Under the pieces are notes generated by a model, which ran no database searches, was not told where the DNA came from, and saw only the letters and a program-made list of their open reading frames with translations. Of a DNA stretch of 64,000 bases, positions 11,508 to 24,815 are shown piece after piece; position 1 is the first letter of the stretch; the number at the start of each line of letters is the position of its first letter. This DNA comes from Ascaris suum. Its lineage: Eukaryota; Nematoda; Chromadorea; Rhabditida; Ascarididae. The stretch is taken from NCBI GenBank assembly GCA_013433145.1, contig CM024169.1, positions 14,020,817-14,084,816 on the forward strand, read 5' to 3'. A program made the translations under genes and the position numbers.

Positions 11508-14500
11508 CGTCTTCTTATGATCGCGACACGTCGGGTCCGCTTTTTCCATCAGTGCGCAGTGATTCCGTATCGACTAACGTAAGGTAACCGCAATCGTAAT
11601 CCATACAGACAAAACGATGACTATTCTTTATGGAACTGACAATATTGCATATTTTTCGTTATTACCACACCATTGACCAGTTACCAGTAACCGTACAAGA
11701 AGGTAGTTGCCATTCATGTCGTGATCAATTCTTTTCTTCGACTTGCCGTGAGAATTTATAGGCGCCAGGCTTGGTGCCACCGAGAGGCAACAGAAATCCA
11801 GTTTATGCATATTCCGAATCCTTTGGAAAACATAGAGAAGCACATTAAATAGATTAACGTGGGATATGACTCGTGAGCCTTTTAGTCACAACTAACAAAC
11901 GCTTAAATGTTTCGATAAAAGTACTTAATAAGGCATGGGGTGGTTTTTAGTAAACACTTATTGCATCGACGCCATATGCCTTATAATATGAACCGATACA
12001 AAATTATGTGTAGTAAACACATCTGCAAAGAGCTGAGTGCCATGCTGCAAGAATTTACAGAACTTCATATCAAGAGCACCTGCGAGTAGATTCGATGAAA
12101 TTTAATATTTGAACGGGCTATGGAGTGTGCTGCGTTATGCACAGCAGATTTAAACCTTGTGCCACTGATGAATGTAAGTAGTAATATGAGCACAATCTCA
12201 CCATAACGACTGCTCAACGAAAAAATAAGGTGCCAGAATATGTTTGTTTGGAAGATTGCTTGTATGACTGGTTTCCTGAATACAACGTCGGATCTTCTGC
12301 TTGCCGGATATTTATTTCGTGTTTATCCGCAACCTTTTGAGTTCTGGATTTTTCATGCTTCTCCCACACTTCCTATCGCCATTTTTTATGTTTGAAGCAG
12401 AAGTATTTGTTGCTGAGGATTATGGAAACAGCTGTGTGCGCTTTGTTGCAAAGGCTTCTTTCATTCTCACAATTATAAGCTGTGCTATACCGTTGGTTTC
12501 TGTTGTCTCTCCGTTCGAACGTTGGTTGCTTTTATTTCAGAAACCCATCAAGGGAGCGAACAACATTGTTTCCGAAGCAACCGAGTTACATGCGCGAATG
12601 GCGGAAATGGCGCCGGGCACTAGCAGGAGATAGTGATCGAGGGGAGCGTCCTTTGAAGCACGACTCGTGGTGGTCCAGCAGTATGTTTTCTTTCAACTGA
12701 CTTCCAATGTACCACCATCAGCTGAAATACAACTACTGTGAGGCTTATGCCAAAGATGAGAAGAGAAATAGCGCTGCATGCAAATATAGGTGTTATTGTT
12801 ATGAAAATTTACATAGCCAGTTGCAATATTTGAAATATTCGGAGCAATTGCAAATCTCAACTGCAGCAGATGGCATTAGTTGTTGGTAAACGTAGAGGGG
12901 ATGCGAAAATTGGAGAATTGTCTGCGGAGAGAAGCAAAAGACGCTAGCGTAATAACAGTATATTTGTGTACATATGGACATGATATGCACGTGTCTTCCC
13001 GTTCGCCTATCCAAGTCGGTTTTTCGGTTTTTTCTTTTGCCTTTTGCTGGTGATGTCCCATATTGGGTGAGACAGTCACTGAAAATCGGTTCTAACGGAA
13101 GACGAAGCGCTTTCAACTTAAACATAGACCATCATGAGTACATTGTCTATATTTCCTGTTGGTGTTCTCCGTACAAGTCATCAATTTTCATGTATCGGGC
13201 GTAGGTGATCTTCGACTGATTCCATAGGGTGTTTTTTCATCACGGTTTGTGTATGGCTGCGGTTCTTGTCACTCCATCCACAGCTGACACAAAGTGCTCC
13301 TGAAAGAACCGAAGCCTTCCACGGACCTTTGCTTCCATAATAGCACATAGCCGCTATGGTAGTAGATGGACGTTCGTGCTCTGTCGTCTGAATTTGGTTC
13401 GTTCGGTAGCAGCAAAGGAGAGTTGTTGAGTGAGCTTTCATTCAGCAGTTGAGCTCTATTCAGGAAGTACAGTGTTTGCTTATGAGAGCAGTTTGCAAGA
13501 TACATCGTAATATGGCAGGTTGCATCACAAAAAGGGAGAGCAGAAAAGTGGAGGTCGTTGTCAAACTCATGTATCAGCTCTTGACAGTCGTTGAAAACCG
13601 TATCAGCACGTCACCTCACAAGTGATTCATCACTTCTTATCTAAACTCCATCTCCCCCTCAGTTGTGGCAAATTTGGAAGCATAAACGGACTGTCAATGT
13701 CATTTCGCTTAGGAGGCCTGCTGAACGAGACTGCGGTTGTATGCTGCAAACACGGTCGCAAGTGCACTGAGTACTTTGAAGAGGTAAGAAATAAAGTCAT
13801 TACCAGCATTTCTTGACCGTAGTAGTAAAAATACTATTCCTTTCTCTCTTTCGTCCGCTTAGGTATTTCATCTTTCATTTGATGGTCACCACTTCGCATC
13901 TTTCTTTCGTCTGTTGCCGTACTTGCCGCCGTCTCGACCTGAACATGGCCCTCTAAGGCTTCTTCGACGTCGTTTTCTGTAGAAAGGAAACTTCCTTTGA
14001 GTTCGCAGCTTTTTATATCGGACCTTGTAATGACTGCATTGAGGTATGGTGAGATGCTTGCAGCCATTCACCAAGTTTAACCTTTTGTCGAGAGAGGCTT
14101 GAAGGTAGAAGCACTAGTCGTAAAAGATAATTAGGTCTTTTAGTGACAACGTTCTTTAGAGCTTGAATCTAAGGGTCAAGTATACTTCGTCGCCGACTTC
14201 TCAGTATCAGAGGTTGTAAACAATTTACAGATGAGCAATCGACTTCCATCGCTGTGGCCAACGTCACAATTCATCTCTGTTGCAAGCACACCCATCGACG
14301 TACAGGTATTTAGCCTTGAGCGGTGGGAAATATGAGCAAAGGATTTATCAGGTTTTGGTGTGTTGTTTCCGTATGACACTTCAAGAAATGCCATCTCGTG
14401 GGTTTGATAATATGGTTCACCATTATTTGAAGTCGTTTTTACGTGTTCAAAATGTATCGAGCTGTTCTTCTTCGAAGGCAAAGGCATCTTGATCCGCTTT

Positions 14501-17482
14501 TGTAAATTTCTGCCTCCCACATAAAAAGAACCTGCATATAAAAGGAATCTGGTAACGTCGTAGTGAGCTACTCATGAAAATCTGCAAACCGAATCAGTAC
14601 TGTGTTCACCACTTTCTAGTGTTTGGTATAGAATCCCCTTAATAATTATTTTTTGAATACTCAGTCACTGCGTTCTGAATTTGAACTGTATCTTTGAACT
14701 ATGGTCCGCGCAAAAACCTTTATCCAATGCGTCTAATGGCTGATATTCGATGTTGCTTTCATTTATATTCGTCATTTTCTTTCGTCTCTAAACACAGTGA
14801 TTCTGACCTTTCGTAGCAATAATGTCTGCTGACTTGGATGGGCGGGACTGAAAATTAAGGCTTTTATATACCGATGAAGATACTCGCACTTGTACGATAC
14901 GAAACACAAAATGAGAATTTAGTACTGAGGCGAAAATAGAGCTATGCGGTTGGAGAAAAAGCACTGCGGGTAATAAGAAGCACAATGGGCAGGACGACAC
15001 TGAAAGCACTGCGGGCGTGACGATAATAAAAAAGTGGGACAGCTGTATTATCATGAACCTTTCTAATTACTGTGTTTCACTTGAAAAAACGACAGCTGAC
15101 ATCGAACGCTTAAAGAACATTTTATTTCCTTATTGCAAAGGAAGGACACAACACATCGATATTCGAAAACAGTAGTTTCTTCGATCGCGGAGCTTGTATT
15201 CTGGCTCCTTCGGTTTCTTCAATGTTGAATACAGAATGGTTCACAGATAACGATAATTGTTACAGGCTCAATCGTCGCTAGAAACCCTCAAAGGTGCAGG
15301 TGTTTCACAGATGGGAATATTATACAGGTACTTATTTCGTTTGAACGTTTCTTAATACAGGCGAAAAATTTCTGAGATTTCGCTTAGATCTCAGCGATCA
15401 TCAGTACGGTCGGACAGCATTAAACGTGTCGAAAGGGCCAAAAAAAGCACGGATTTGCTTTAAAAATCGAGAGAAGGGGAACCTTCGAAACACACGTGGA
15501 TTAATGGATTAATGAAGAGTTTTTTCATTCGTAAGATCCCGTCTTCCTGTACCTCTTCAGTCAAATTGCAAGCTATTTTCGTACATCTTTAGACGTGCCT
15601 CCGTTGCAGCTCACGCGCTCTCTCGCTTCTGCAGAATCTGACATGTTGCAGATAAGACCGTTTATATTCAAGCGAGGCGCGGATGCTTGGAAACAGGGGC
15701 CGAAATCGGGTCCGTAATGGTGGCATATGATAGAAAATTTGGCTGCTGCGCAGCAGAATTCAACCACGAGTTTTTTTTGTACAGTGAGGTGCTCATAATC
15801 AATGCGAAGTGAGTTATTGAATCCATTTGAACGATGGGCCATTTTGAGTGCATTTCTTCGCCTGCAGAAATAACGGCGTCCCTTTCTCCGATTTCTTACT
15901 GTTTTCATGAATAATTTTAGCTAACATTATGCATTTGGGTCGGCTGCGCTACATTTTATTCACGAGAATGGCTTTTTTCCCACGGCAGTAGGCGAGGTCC
16001 TGGCTCTTTAATGAACCTCCTCAAAATGATGTGCTTGAAGAAACTGAGCAATTGGTCGCAGCGTTTTAGGTATTACATTGGTCGAAAGACGAGAAAAAGA
16101 GCATTGCCGAGACCTCGCATCGCTCAAACATTTCGTCTTTACCATGAGGTTTGCTTTTTACTTCGTTACTTTTGTAGCCGCCAAAAGCATCACTTTAGAT
16201 CGCTACTAATCGCATCTGCAGAGTGATTTCTCATCTTGCAACCATACGACCACATTTGTTGAATATGTTGGGTTGGTACATATTTTCTAAAAAGTATTTT
16301 TCATCACTTTTCTTTCGTAACGACCGCCTCAGTTGCAAAAAATGCAGTGGTTGTTTGAGCTGGTTGGCGTTAAATTTATTTTCACAAACAGATGATTCAG
16401 AAAGGTATGGATTCGGCGAATTTCATGCTGTTATAGTTTTAGATTCCGGAGAGCCTGAACACTCTAGACAATCTCAAGCTCTTTCTCGATCTCTATGTGG
16501 TATTCGTCACCAACAGCCTTTCTTTGCGGTCAGTTCCCTCTTTTAGAATTTCAAATTTCTAATATTTATATTTAATTCGTTCGTCCATTCCACAGCATGA
16601 ACGCAATAATTTCTCAAAGTCAGATCCCATACTAATGTCTTCTTTCGCTACTGCGTAAAATGTTAGATTTGGTTGTAACGGATAGGTGTATTGAAAAGCA
16701 CGCTACAAAGGATTTGGACAAGGGCATCTTTCTCGCACAGAGCTATATGATGTAAGCTTGACGCTAATGGAACTTATCTCTAACCGTCTCCTCCCCCCCC
16801 CCCCCCTCCTCCCGCCATTCCACTGCCCCATTCTAATCCACTTGCACGAATTGTTATGTATGAACAGCGCTGTGCTGCCAACGACTAACAAGCAGACAGT
16901 TACACTGCTCTTTTGCATTGCCGCCCATGCATCTCTTTTGGAGTTTCAGGCATTTTCGCGTGAAAGAAGTACCTTCAGTATTGCATAAGGCAAGAAGAAT
17001 CTACGTGGAGTGCGGTGATCGCAACCCTCCTCTGTTCTGGGGACTTCATGATCTCGTTTGGCACTACTCCACCACCTACGCTTACATCGACAGGTAATTG
17101 TAAGTAAACCTTTGATAAACATGAGTAATGCGCTTTCTCATCCAAAACAGTCCTTCTGACTAGCCAAGTTTATTTATCATACATGTTTCTCTACCCTATG
17201 ACCTCTACTTCTGGCTGACAGTTATGCACGTTGATTTTAAGGGATCATCTTATTCAAGGAATCTGCTGTACGGCAGCGAACTTAGTAGTGATTAAAATGT
17301 GCACTAATCTTCGCCGAACATATGTTGCTCTGTTGACCGTTTTGAGAGATACTTGCATCGTGCGGTGACTGGTGTCCTATTTCGTCAACCCACAGATGCG
17401 TTTAACAATCAGCGACCCTTTGAACACAGCTACTCTCAGATTCGTTACCTGTCCATATGCAACAATTCGTGCACGACGATGA
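11508..17482 (+). CDS. protein with a divergent SH2-like domain, tentative 7-exon model
   Basis: Exons: 11508-11578, 12541-12632, 13663-13783, 15992-16054 (least sure), 16443-16528, 16950-17093 and 17440-17482 (TGA). Intron phases match at every junction. The strongest exon, 16950-17093, reads HFRVKEVPSVLHKARRIYVE followed by NPPLFWGLHDLVWHY, which fits strands D-F and the second helix of an SH2 fold (compare the SLxELVxHY pattern). The preceding exon supplies LDLYVVFVTNSLSLR. Exon 15992-16054 carries a Trp and an EETEQL helix where an SH2 domain starts. SH2 domains bind phosphotyrosine through an Arg in FLVR; here the expected place reads FLDL. The N-terminal exons are Ser-rich, then helical. 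The short end after the domain suggests a small adaptor, probably cytoplasmic. The donors at 12633 (GTGATC) and 16055 (GTCGCA) are weak. An AATAAA lies at 17937. Confidence 0.5.
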
Positions 17483-19379
17483 CCGCGCATTCATTTGTGT
17501 TTGAAACAAAAATTCAAAAAGGGATGGATGTGTGCTGAGATTTGGTATAATATTTGGTTGCTAGAAGTCAGTGGAAAGTTACCCTCGGTCAGTTTTCATG
17601 GTAGAGTCGGTCGGCATTTATCGTTGACTAGTTTTTGTCGCTTTTGGGATTTCCACCAAAAAACAGCAGTTATCAAAAACTTGGCAGAAACTGTCACTAA
17701 ACTTCATCACTTTATAGCTTATCCGCTGGGTGCCCAATTCTACTACCCAAAGTACCGGCCTATGGGCCCTAAGGATGGGAAAATGGAGCATAATATTCCA
17801 ACTTATGCAAGTAGTTAGATAGAAAGTGAAACTTCCAGCTGGAACAAACAACTGCTATGACTCAGTTCAAAAACATGAAGTGAGGACGACGAGTAGAAGA
17901 CCATAAAACCGGGGAAAAGAACGCCTGTTTCTCTGGAATAAAAAACATAACGCTTTTCTTTTGAATTCTGCATATTGCCTTCCAAATGCTTCATGGTCGA
18001 TATAGTGTGATTTAGTGTACATAAACGTTGTGTAAAAGTAATGTAATGTAGTAGTTACATCCTAAGCAAAGGGTGAGTCAGCTGTTTGTCCCATCCTCTC
18101 GAACGAGCATCCATAACCTAGCAGTAGTTGGATGCATCTGTTTTTTCAAGCCGCTTAACATCTCAGAGGTTAAAGTGTGCCTTGATTACGAATTAAGACT
18201 AAGAAAATTATTGATTTCAGCAAGGGACAGAGGAGCCGCTTTCCGAGTTGAGGGGCGAGTCGCTAAGAAGTGGCCGGATGCAGATCACTTATGGAATCAC
18301 TCGCGTGTTCCATGTTTCTTTCTTTTAAGGACAAGGAATTTTTCGTAGTAATGTGATGTGTGTTTTTGGAGGAATATCTTCCGACCTAACCGTTAGACAC
18401 CTGAAGTCGATCGAAGGTGCCATAAAGGCGAGAAATGCTCACGTCAGCATACGAGTGCCTTCCAAAATGAACACTCTTCTGAAGAAGCATTAGGTAATTT
18501 GTCTCACTTTGGGCGCTTCTTTATTGGAAAATAAACACGGTCGGGTTTTTTCCTTGATGGAGGAGTTGTTGACCAATCCTCTCTTCCATGCCACTTCACC
18601 GTCCTTCGTAGACCAATGTGTATTGGTTGGCTAACAAGTTCGGCATGTTCAGGAAGTGATTCGTGATCAGGCAGCAACCAGCCGCCTAAGAGACTTGGGT
18701 ATTCCCAAACTTTTGATTCCTGAAACAGCTAAAAAACAGATGAAAAGAGCATATCTAAAAGTTTCAATCCTGTCGGAAGTTGCCGTAAGCAGAAAAATAG
18801 TAATCTTGCTCCCTGGGCCATTTGGCTGGTGCTGAGATGCAGCAATAAATCGTTAAGGTAGTGTTTTCCTTGGATAGCGTTCTCTTGTGCATAAAGGAAG
18901 CTATCCGTCGAAGGAAATTATTCACCAATTTTTGTCTTTATTGCGTAATACAATAAACAAATGCATTGTATTGCCTATTTATATGCTGGGTTTTTTTTTG
19001 ATAGAGAAAACATGGAAGCAGTGCGTGAGATTATCCGTCGTAAAACATGACAAAGTTATCATAAAAATGATGATGAAGCGTCAATTTCGTAACCACAGGA
19101 GGTCATCAAATACGATTTCGAAATGAGAGGTTACGACTTCGAAATGAGAGGCGCGCAACAGACGCAGGACAAGAAGCTCTCACCTTGGCCATACAATTCA
19201 ACGAATTATTCCCATTCGGGCAATTAAATAGACAAATGAGTTTGAAATGTCATTTCGTGCATCCACATGCCCGTCAAATTAAGGAGTGTTTTGTCGTGAA
19301 AGCAATGAAAGCTGCGTGAGTGGGAAAATCGTTTCAAAGAATCGGCTCGAACTGTAATTCGTGATGTGGTAGACAGTCT
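17483..19379. other. no gene assigned; one coding-like frame
   Basis: The 3' flank of the SH2-like gene. After an acceptor GATTTCAG (about 18221) a 35-codon frame opens with QGTEEPLSELRGESLR and runs to TAA near 18328. It has coding-like composition but no partner exon that I could phase with it. A 21-bp direct repeat of TACGAYTTCGAAATGAGAG lies at 19111-19152. The rest shows nothing recognisable. Confidence 0.25.
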
Positions 19380-19389
19380 CAAGGGACTA

Positions 19390-20325
19390 AAACCCTTCGG
19401 GTCGACGATCTCTTTCCCTTAACTTCTGTTAGGCTGATTATGTCGAATTTGATTTTTGAGGCGTCTTCCGATCCCTCCAGCCGATCACTCGATAGCAGCG
19501 TCTTCGTATTAAATGTAAACAACTTAAACATGATCGCGTGAAGCTTAGGGTTTAGGCTCGTGTCCTGCCTCCTGCATTTTGATGAGTCCATTCACGTCGT
19601 TCCTCTTTTACGGTCAGGACTTCGCCGCCCTCGTCCCGATGAGTACGCTGGACGAGGTGGGTCGGTTGAGCGGTGCCAACAAGTCAGGTCAGAACTTCTA
19701 GTCGACCGCACAGTAATGAGCGCCGAACGGCTAAGCGGTAACTGCTTACATTACCGGGGAGGGATCGGACATCAGGGGGTGAGTCGATTTTTATTTTTTG
19801 AAAGGATAGAAGGCCAAGATAATTCATTTTCTTCTCACTCTCGTGGAATTGCACAAATCGAGGTTATGATCAATAGGAAAACAAAAATGCGGCTAATCCA
19901 AACATATGCCCCATACGGTTGCCAAACCAATGAACAATATATGCGATTTTTGGACGATCTGACTGCTGTAATTGATGAAGAACGATCTACGTTCACCGAT
20001 AAAATAGGAGGTTTTAGCGCAATATTTACATCAGTCATTCGGGGATTTTGGGCTGAGAACACGGGATTTAGGTGGACAATAACTGCTTGATTTTGCGAAA
20101 ATAACGGGATAGTAGTTATGAACACGTTTTTTTTGAAGAAAAGACGTGACAAAAAATGGACATGGAGAAGCCCTAGTGGAGACGCAAAAAAAAAAACGAA
20201 ATAGACTATATCCTAGTGAAAAAGCCAATAATTGTCAAAGACGTTGAAGTATTGAACCACCCCCAAACAGGAAGCGACCATCACCTGGTTAGAGCAAAAC
20301 TCAAGCTAATGGATAAACGCAATCG
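19390..20325. mobile_element. broken RTE-like LINE with inverted 5' part
   Basis: Remnant of a non-LTR retrotransposon of the nematode RTE type; the apurinic-type endonuclease is partly readable. On the minus strand, about 19530 to 19390, the N-terminal endonuclease start reads LFTFNTKTLLSSDRLEGSED then DIISLTEVKGKRSS (family form: TYNARTL, followed by LCETK). On the plus strand from about 19755, GGIG, then KMRLIQTYAPYG and a decayed DFNAK region (IGGFSAIF) follow. After a frameshift come KKWTWRSPSGDAKKKNEIDY and then TGSDHHLVRAKLKL near 20300. The two parts meet at the point where the family sequence goes from ETK to GGIGF. The reverse transcriptase is not visible downstream. Stops, frame breaks and an A10 run show it is dead. 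Confidence 0.8.
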
Positions 20326-22388
20326 TCGAAAAGTTTCCCCTCAACGTTGATTTTTTGCTATTCCGGAAATCTGTGCTAATAAGACAGCTGCACTTTGCTA
20401 ATAAGACGGCCGGCGGCTGCGAGTGGCCCGGGCCAATTTAGGAAAAAAAGCAAATTTTCAACAATAGGGAGAAAGCAAACATACATGCTTACTTTATTTT
20501 ACGAGCATTTTCTTCCAGAGATACAACTTCTCTGTGAAAATAACGTGAAAACGGCTTTTCACATAAGAAGATCACAAGAAGGCTTTCAAGAATTTATCCT
20601 TTAATCATTTCTGTTCTCGCAACTGAAAAGAGGCATTGCCGAGCATATATTCAACTGGAATTGCAAATGCACGCGAAAAGCCGCCAGAAAAATCGAACGC
20701 GAAATTTGTCGTCGGTAATGACGCCTTTGGAAGTATCGATAAGAGGTTCGATCTCACCGCCTAGGTCAGACTCTTCGCTGACATACCGAGAGAACTTTTT
20801 TTGTTTACATATTTGGCTAAATGGTTTCTATTGCGAACGTTTAAGCGGAATACGGCTGTTTTGAGTTTTAAGTCGAGTCTTTTGTATGGCTTAGAGCACG
20901 ATCAAATGAGTGCTTTCAAGCCAGTGAAAACGATGAAGTTTGAGTTTGGTTGAATGCATGGAACATTTCATAAGACTTTCCATTTCGCTTTGCTCGCCTT
21001 GCGCTATTAGGTAAGCGGCCAATTTCGACGGATTTCTAGAGAATAAAATTTTTAATGGGCGATAATAATGCTCTAAATACTTCCGGCTCCTGTTCACCTT
21101 CGAGGAAGCGGTTAGAGCAGTTGCTGATATGTCTAAGAAAAATGAAAACCCTCTGGAAAACCTCTGGAAAAAACATTTTCCGGCGAAACTGGCCGATTAA
21201 GCGGTGATCGACCAAAAAGTCGCTCACAGATAACAATCAGCAAGTCGGAAATTAGGCGCAGGGCGTGCATCTTGCTTCGTAAAATTTGAGAAAATTATTT
21301 CAGAATTGCTAGTTCCCGCAACATTCATCGACAGAATTGGATAAATGATACGAGGAACTTTTGCTGAAGTAGTTAAGGTCAACTTGGAAACTCATAGGCG
21401 CTCGAACGCGCTCACAGCGATGAACTGCTGGTGAGGTATCGGCCGCATTGCCTGTTTTCATTCGACGAATAGTTGAGAGTTGCGATGCGTAAACGTGACA
21501 TCATCGGCGCGTGGACGCTTTCTACTGTTTTCTTCTCTGTAGCAGCTGATGGTGTAAACTTTTAACTTGTTCATGATTACGACCGAATGCGGCACTAGAT
21601 ATTACATGGGCCAAATGCGTTTTCTGCCGAATCCGAATAATTTTACCCCAGGAATCATTATGAGTGCATGCGGGAAGATCTTATGCTACCGCCCACCTGA
21701 TCATAAGTGCTGTCGTATTCTGTGATCCTTAACTGAGTTGCGCTTTGCTAGAAAAGAATGTTACTTTCTTCTCGTCGTAGAAAAGCCGCAAACCTCACCT
21801 GAATTTTCCTTCGCGCTCTTCCTTTGACGGTTTCTTAGCTCATGGAGCCCCACTTATTAAGCTTAGTTGGATAATGTGACGTGAATCTGTGTACTCATGC
21901 GTTTAAATTAAATTCAGCAACGTCGAATACGCACTAATCTAACTTATAAGAGGCAACACTAGGAAGAGAAAACGGAAAAGCGCATTTGCAATGAACAGAT
22001 ATGTGCTTTTTGTACTCCACTCCTCCAACCGTTCAACAAGTCATCATGAAGCCAGTAGCATAAGGTCCATCAGTGGGCTTTGCTGCGAAACCTATCACTT
22101 TTACTAATTCTTTGTCACAGTGCAACTTTATAATCACCTTGCGCATTTTTAAAAAGGTTGCATTATAATCACCGAATGTCCATACCTACATGTGTGCGTC
22201 CCTATCCATTCGGCCATTTCAAGTCAACTACAACAGCAATAGTAATGAGGTTTAGAGCTGATAATGGGAGAATATTTGCTCGGGAGCCGCTAACGCGTTG
22301 GTGGTTATAGGGAAAATGAATTTGCATTCGGGTAATTTACATTATATCGAAATCGTTTTATGACGACCAATGAAAATTTTGTCCGCAG
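20326..22388. other. no gene supported
   Basis: It may contain further decayed LINE sequence at its left end, but I could not match any reverse transcriptase motif. The open frames here are short and have no splice context. A small direct repeat, CCTCTGGAAAA twice, occurs near 21150. Confidence 0.3.
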
Positions 22389-22500
22389 GGGGAGACCAAG
22401 ACCCGTGTTCTATCAAATGACGAACCACTATTGCATTATATGGGGGCGTACTACAACCAAGAATTCAAGTGCAAGACAATGATCAATGAAAGCATCTCCG
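22389..22500 (+). CDS. candidate orphan exon
   Basis: A 112-nt segment between a good acceptor (TTGTCCGCAG) and a donor (GTAACC). In frame it reads GETKTRVLSNDEPLLHYMGA, then YYNQEFKCKTMINESISG, with coding-like codons such as AAG, TAC, AAC and GAC. It starts in phase 0 and ends with one base of a split codon. I found no neighbouring exon that must join it, and I do not recognise the family. If the donor is skipped, the frame closes 11 codons later. Confidence 0.3.
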
Positions 22501-24259
22501 GTAACCCACTGGAAAGCACTCAGCCGGGAAGTTGGGCTTGAGCTGTCCGTTTTTATCTTGGCTGTATCCACGCTGGATGTCCTGAACAGGCTATCCGTTC
22601 TCTGTTATTTTCAAAATAAGGTTACCTGGTACTGACCATAATGAGCAAAGAGAGAGTTCATTTTTCTCTTGATAAACGTGTGCTTATAGAACACATCTTC
22701 TGTTAATAGAGCTTTGCTGAAAACTTGAATTTCATTCGGTCCTTACCGACAAAAAGTGGCGGTCGTCCTTTTTTCATTCGCAGCTGATGTTTTTCTCCAC
22801 CGAATGCCTTCTGTAAGATGACCGAAAGGCTTCTTTGAAATTTGCGAACTAACGCTTTTGAGCCGAAGGAAATTCCATCGATTTTCAGCAGCATCTCCTA
22901 AGTTGTTCTTTTATTTTTTGTGACATCCACTCATTATTACCTTTTCTGTTTGTTGTTATTATTTAAGAGAAGTTAAGTGAAGTTGCGTAATAACACTATT
23001 ATTTCGCAGACGCATGATCAATAGATATGGTAATGACCATGTAACGCATCAAGTACAGACAAAACAATACTATATGAAGTGTTGGACGTATGGTGATCAT
23101 TCATCATATGGTGATGATAATTTCACCATATTGTAAGGATGAATATGATATGTATGGTGTTGATTTATCATATTGCTTTATGAGGCGTACTTTTTCTCAC
23201 TTCGTCATCATTTGCCTGAGCTTGCTAATAAAGTTATCCTCTAATCTATCCTCTAATCTTCTTCTATCGAATACAACATTGCTAGACGCAACATTAAGTG
23301 TAACTGTATTCACCAAAGAAGTCTGCGGGTTATGATTAGAATAAACATTTCTTAATGGGACTTTGATTGGTAAGCAGATTTCAGTCGTCCAACTATCGAA
23401 GTTTGAATGTCACTTCCCCCTGTTTTTCTAATGCAACTAAAATTCACTTTTTAACGAATATAGCCGACCAACATTGATGGAATGCATTTCAGTGCAAATA
23501 ACATTCGATTTTAACCGCTTGCGCTCTGTCGGCTTGCGTTTTAATATGCATTTGGTGTTCATCGAATTTCGGCTGCAGATTTGATCAGTTGCCAGCCGAC
23601 GAAACTTTGGTGACTAGCCAAAAGCGCTAATGTGAAAAGAAATTCAGTGAATGCCAAATGCATTTCGATAGGAATTTTGGAAGATTCTTTTTTATTATTT
23701 CATTAAAAACTAATTTCAGTATTTATTTTCGTTGAGATGGGGGGCGACACTACTGGAAGGGTAGAATGCCTGGCATGCGGCTTTGTTCGGTCACTGCCCC
23801 AGAATTCCAAAGAAGCTCCTCAATGAAGAACGCCTTCCAGCTGGTCCTTTGGCATTTGTTGAGCAGCTTCTTCGAACGCATAGAAAAAGAGGGATTGTCT
23901 TTATTCAAGTTCAAGAACAGAGAAGGTTGTAATAAGCAGTAGAATATGGGTGCCTTAAATGATTTGCTTGTGATGTCGTGCATCACTCCAGTGGAGATCA
24001 GAGAGAGAGCATATTTACACAAGTGTGAATGATTAGCACATGGTTGTCAAATTTATGATCCCCAAAAAAACAACATTCAGAAGATGCGAACGTTCCATGA
24101 GAGTTTAGTTTGCTATTTCACTTGGCAGAGCGCGGTCGGTGGCGCTTTCACTATTTAACCTTCGCCGGCATTATTGGACGGCGAAGGTTTGCATTCTGTC
24201 TTTTCCTTGCTCTTTGCTGTTCTCGGCCAGAGTTGATGTACTCTTGTGTCTACGTGCAG
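22501..24259. other. no gene supported
   Basis: AT-rich sequence with short open frames only (for example 22703-22894 - and 23750-24022 -), none with recognisable motifs. ATCCTCTAATCT is repeated at about 23239-23264. A short inverted repeat CCTTCGCCG/CGGCGAAGG lies near 24160-24188. Confidence 0.3.
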
Positions 24260-24407
24260 GTATTCCATGAAGATGTTTGCCTGTCTCCTCGGCACTTTCG
24301 GCACGCATCGCTAAAGCTAGATTTACGGAATTTGGTGGGGTATGACGAGTACTATAGATTGCCGTCGTATCTCATCACTAACATCGGTCCATCAATTTTA
24401 CACGGGG
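24260..24407 (+). CDS. candidate orphan exon
   Basis: A segment after acceptor TACGTGCAG and before a possible donor GTATAG. It reads VFHEDVCLSPRHFRHASLKL, then DLRNLVGYDEYYRLPSYL, in an open frame of 49 codons plus one base. The composition is coding-like but I do not know the family. The phase does not chain with the candidate exon at 22389-22500, so they need not be one gene. It could be chance. Confidence 0.22.
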
Positions 24408-24815
24408 GTATAGATATTTAAATCAATTGAGACATTAAAAAATAATTTCTCTATGTTATTCTTTGTTGATAAATTGCGGGAAGTATAATCGGATGAACCG
24501 AATGTGGAAGCACATATCGCCTTACCCGTCCTGTTGCATTTCTTCTCCTTTTTTTTGCAAATTACCTTGAAATTTAATGACGGGTATGTCGCACATATGT
24601 GTATGTAAATGTGGCTCTCGGATTCCATTCACAAACCACCAAACTTGTTGCGATGGCTTCTAATGGATGAATAGTTTTCTCAAGGCAAGTTTGATTCCCA
24701 TTCATAGACCGAATTGTTTATGAGCATGTGAAGAGGCTATAGAAGTTGTAAGTTGTATTTTGTTGTGCAAATAGCCCGCGGTATTTTCGGACACCATGTA
24801 CTGTTTTTTTTTTAT

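Noticed and set aside
12541..12680. Alternative frame of the second SH2-gene exon using the stronger donor GTATGT at 12681
   Set aside because: It runs open with a Trp/Arg-rich sequence, but its end phase leads to an immediate stop in the next exon. The frame used instead chains through.
16390..16660. Alternative reading of the SH2-gene region (a DSERYGFGEFHAV frame ending FATA then TAA), splicing in phase over 16529-16596
   Set aside because: Phase-consistent, but its codons are less coding-like than the overlapping frame used in exon 16443-16528, which joins the SH2-like exon in phase.
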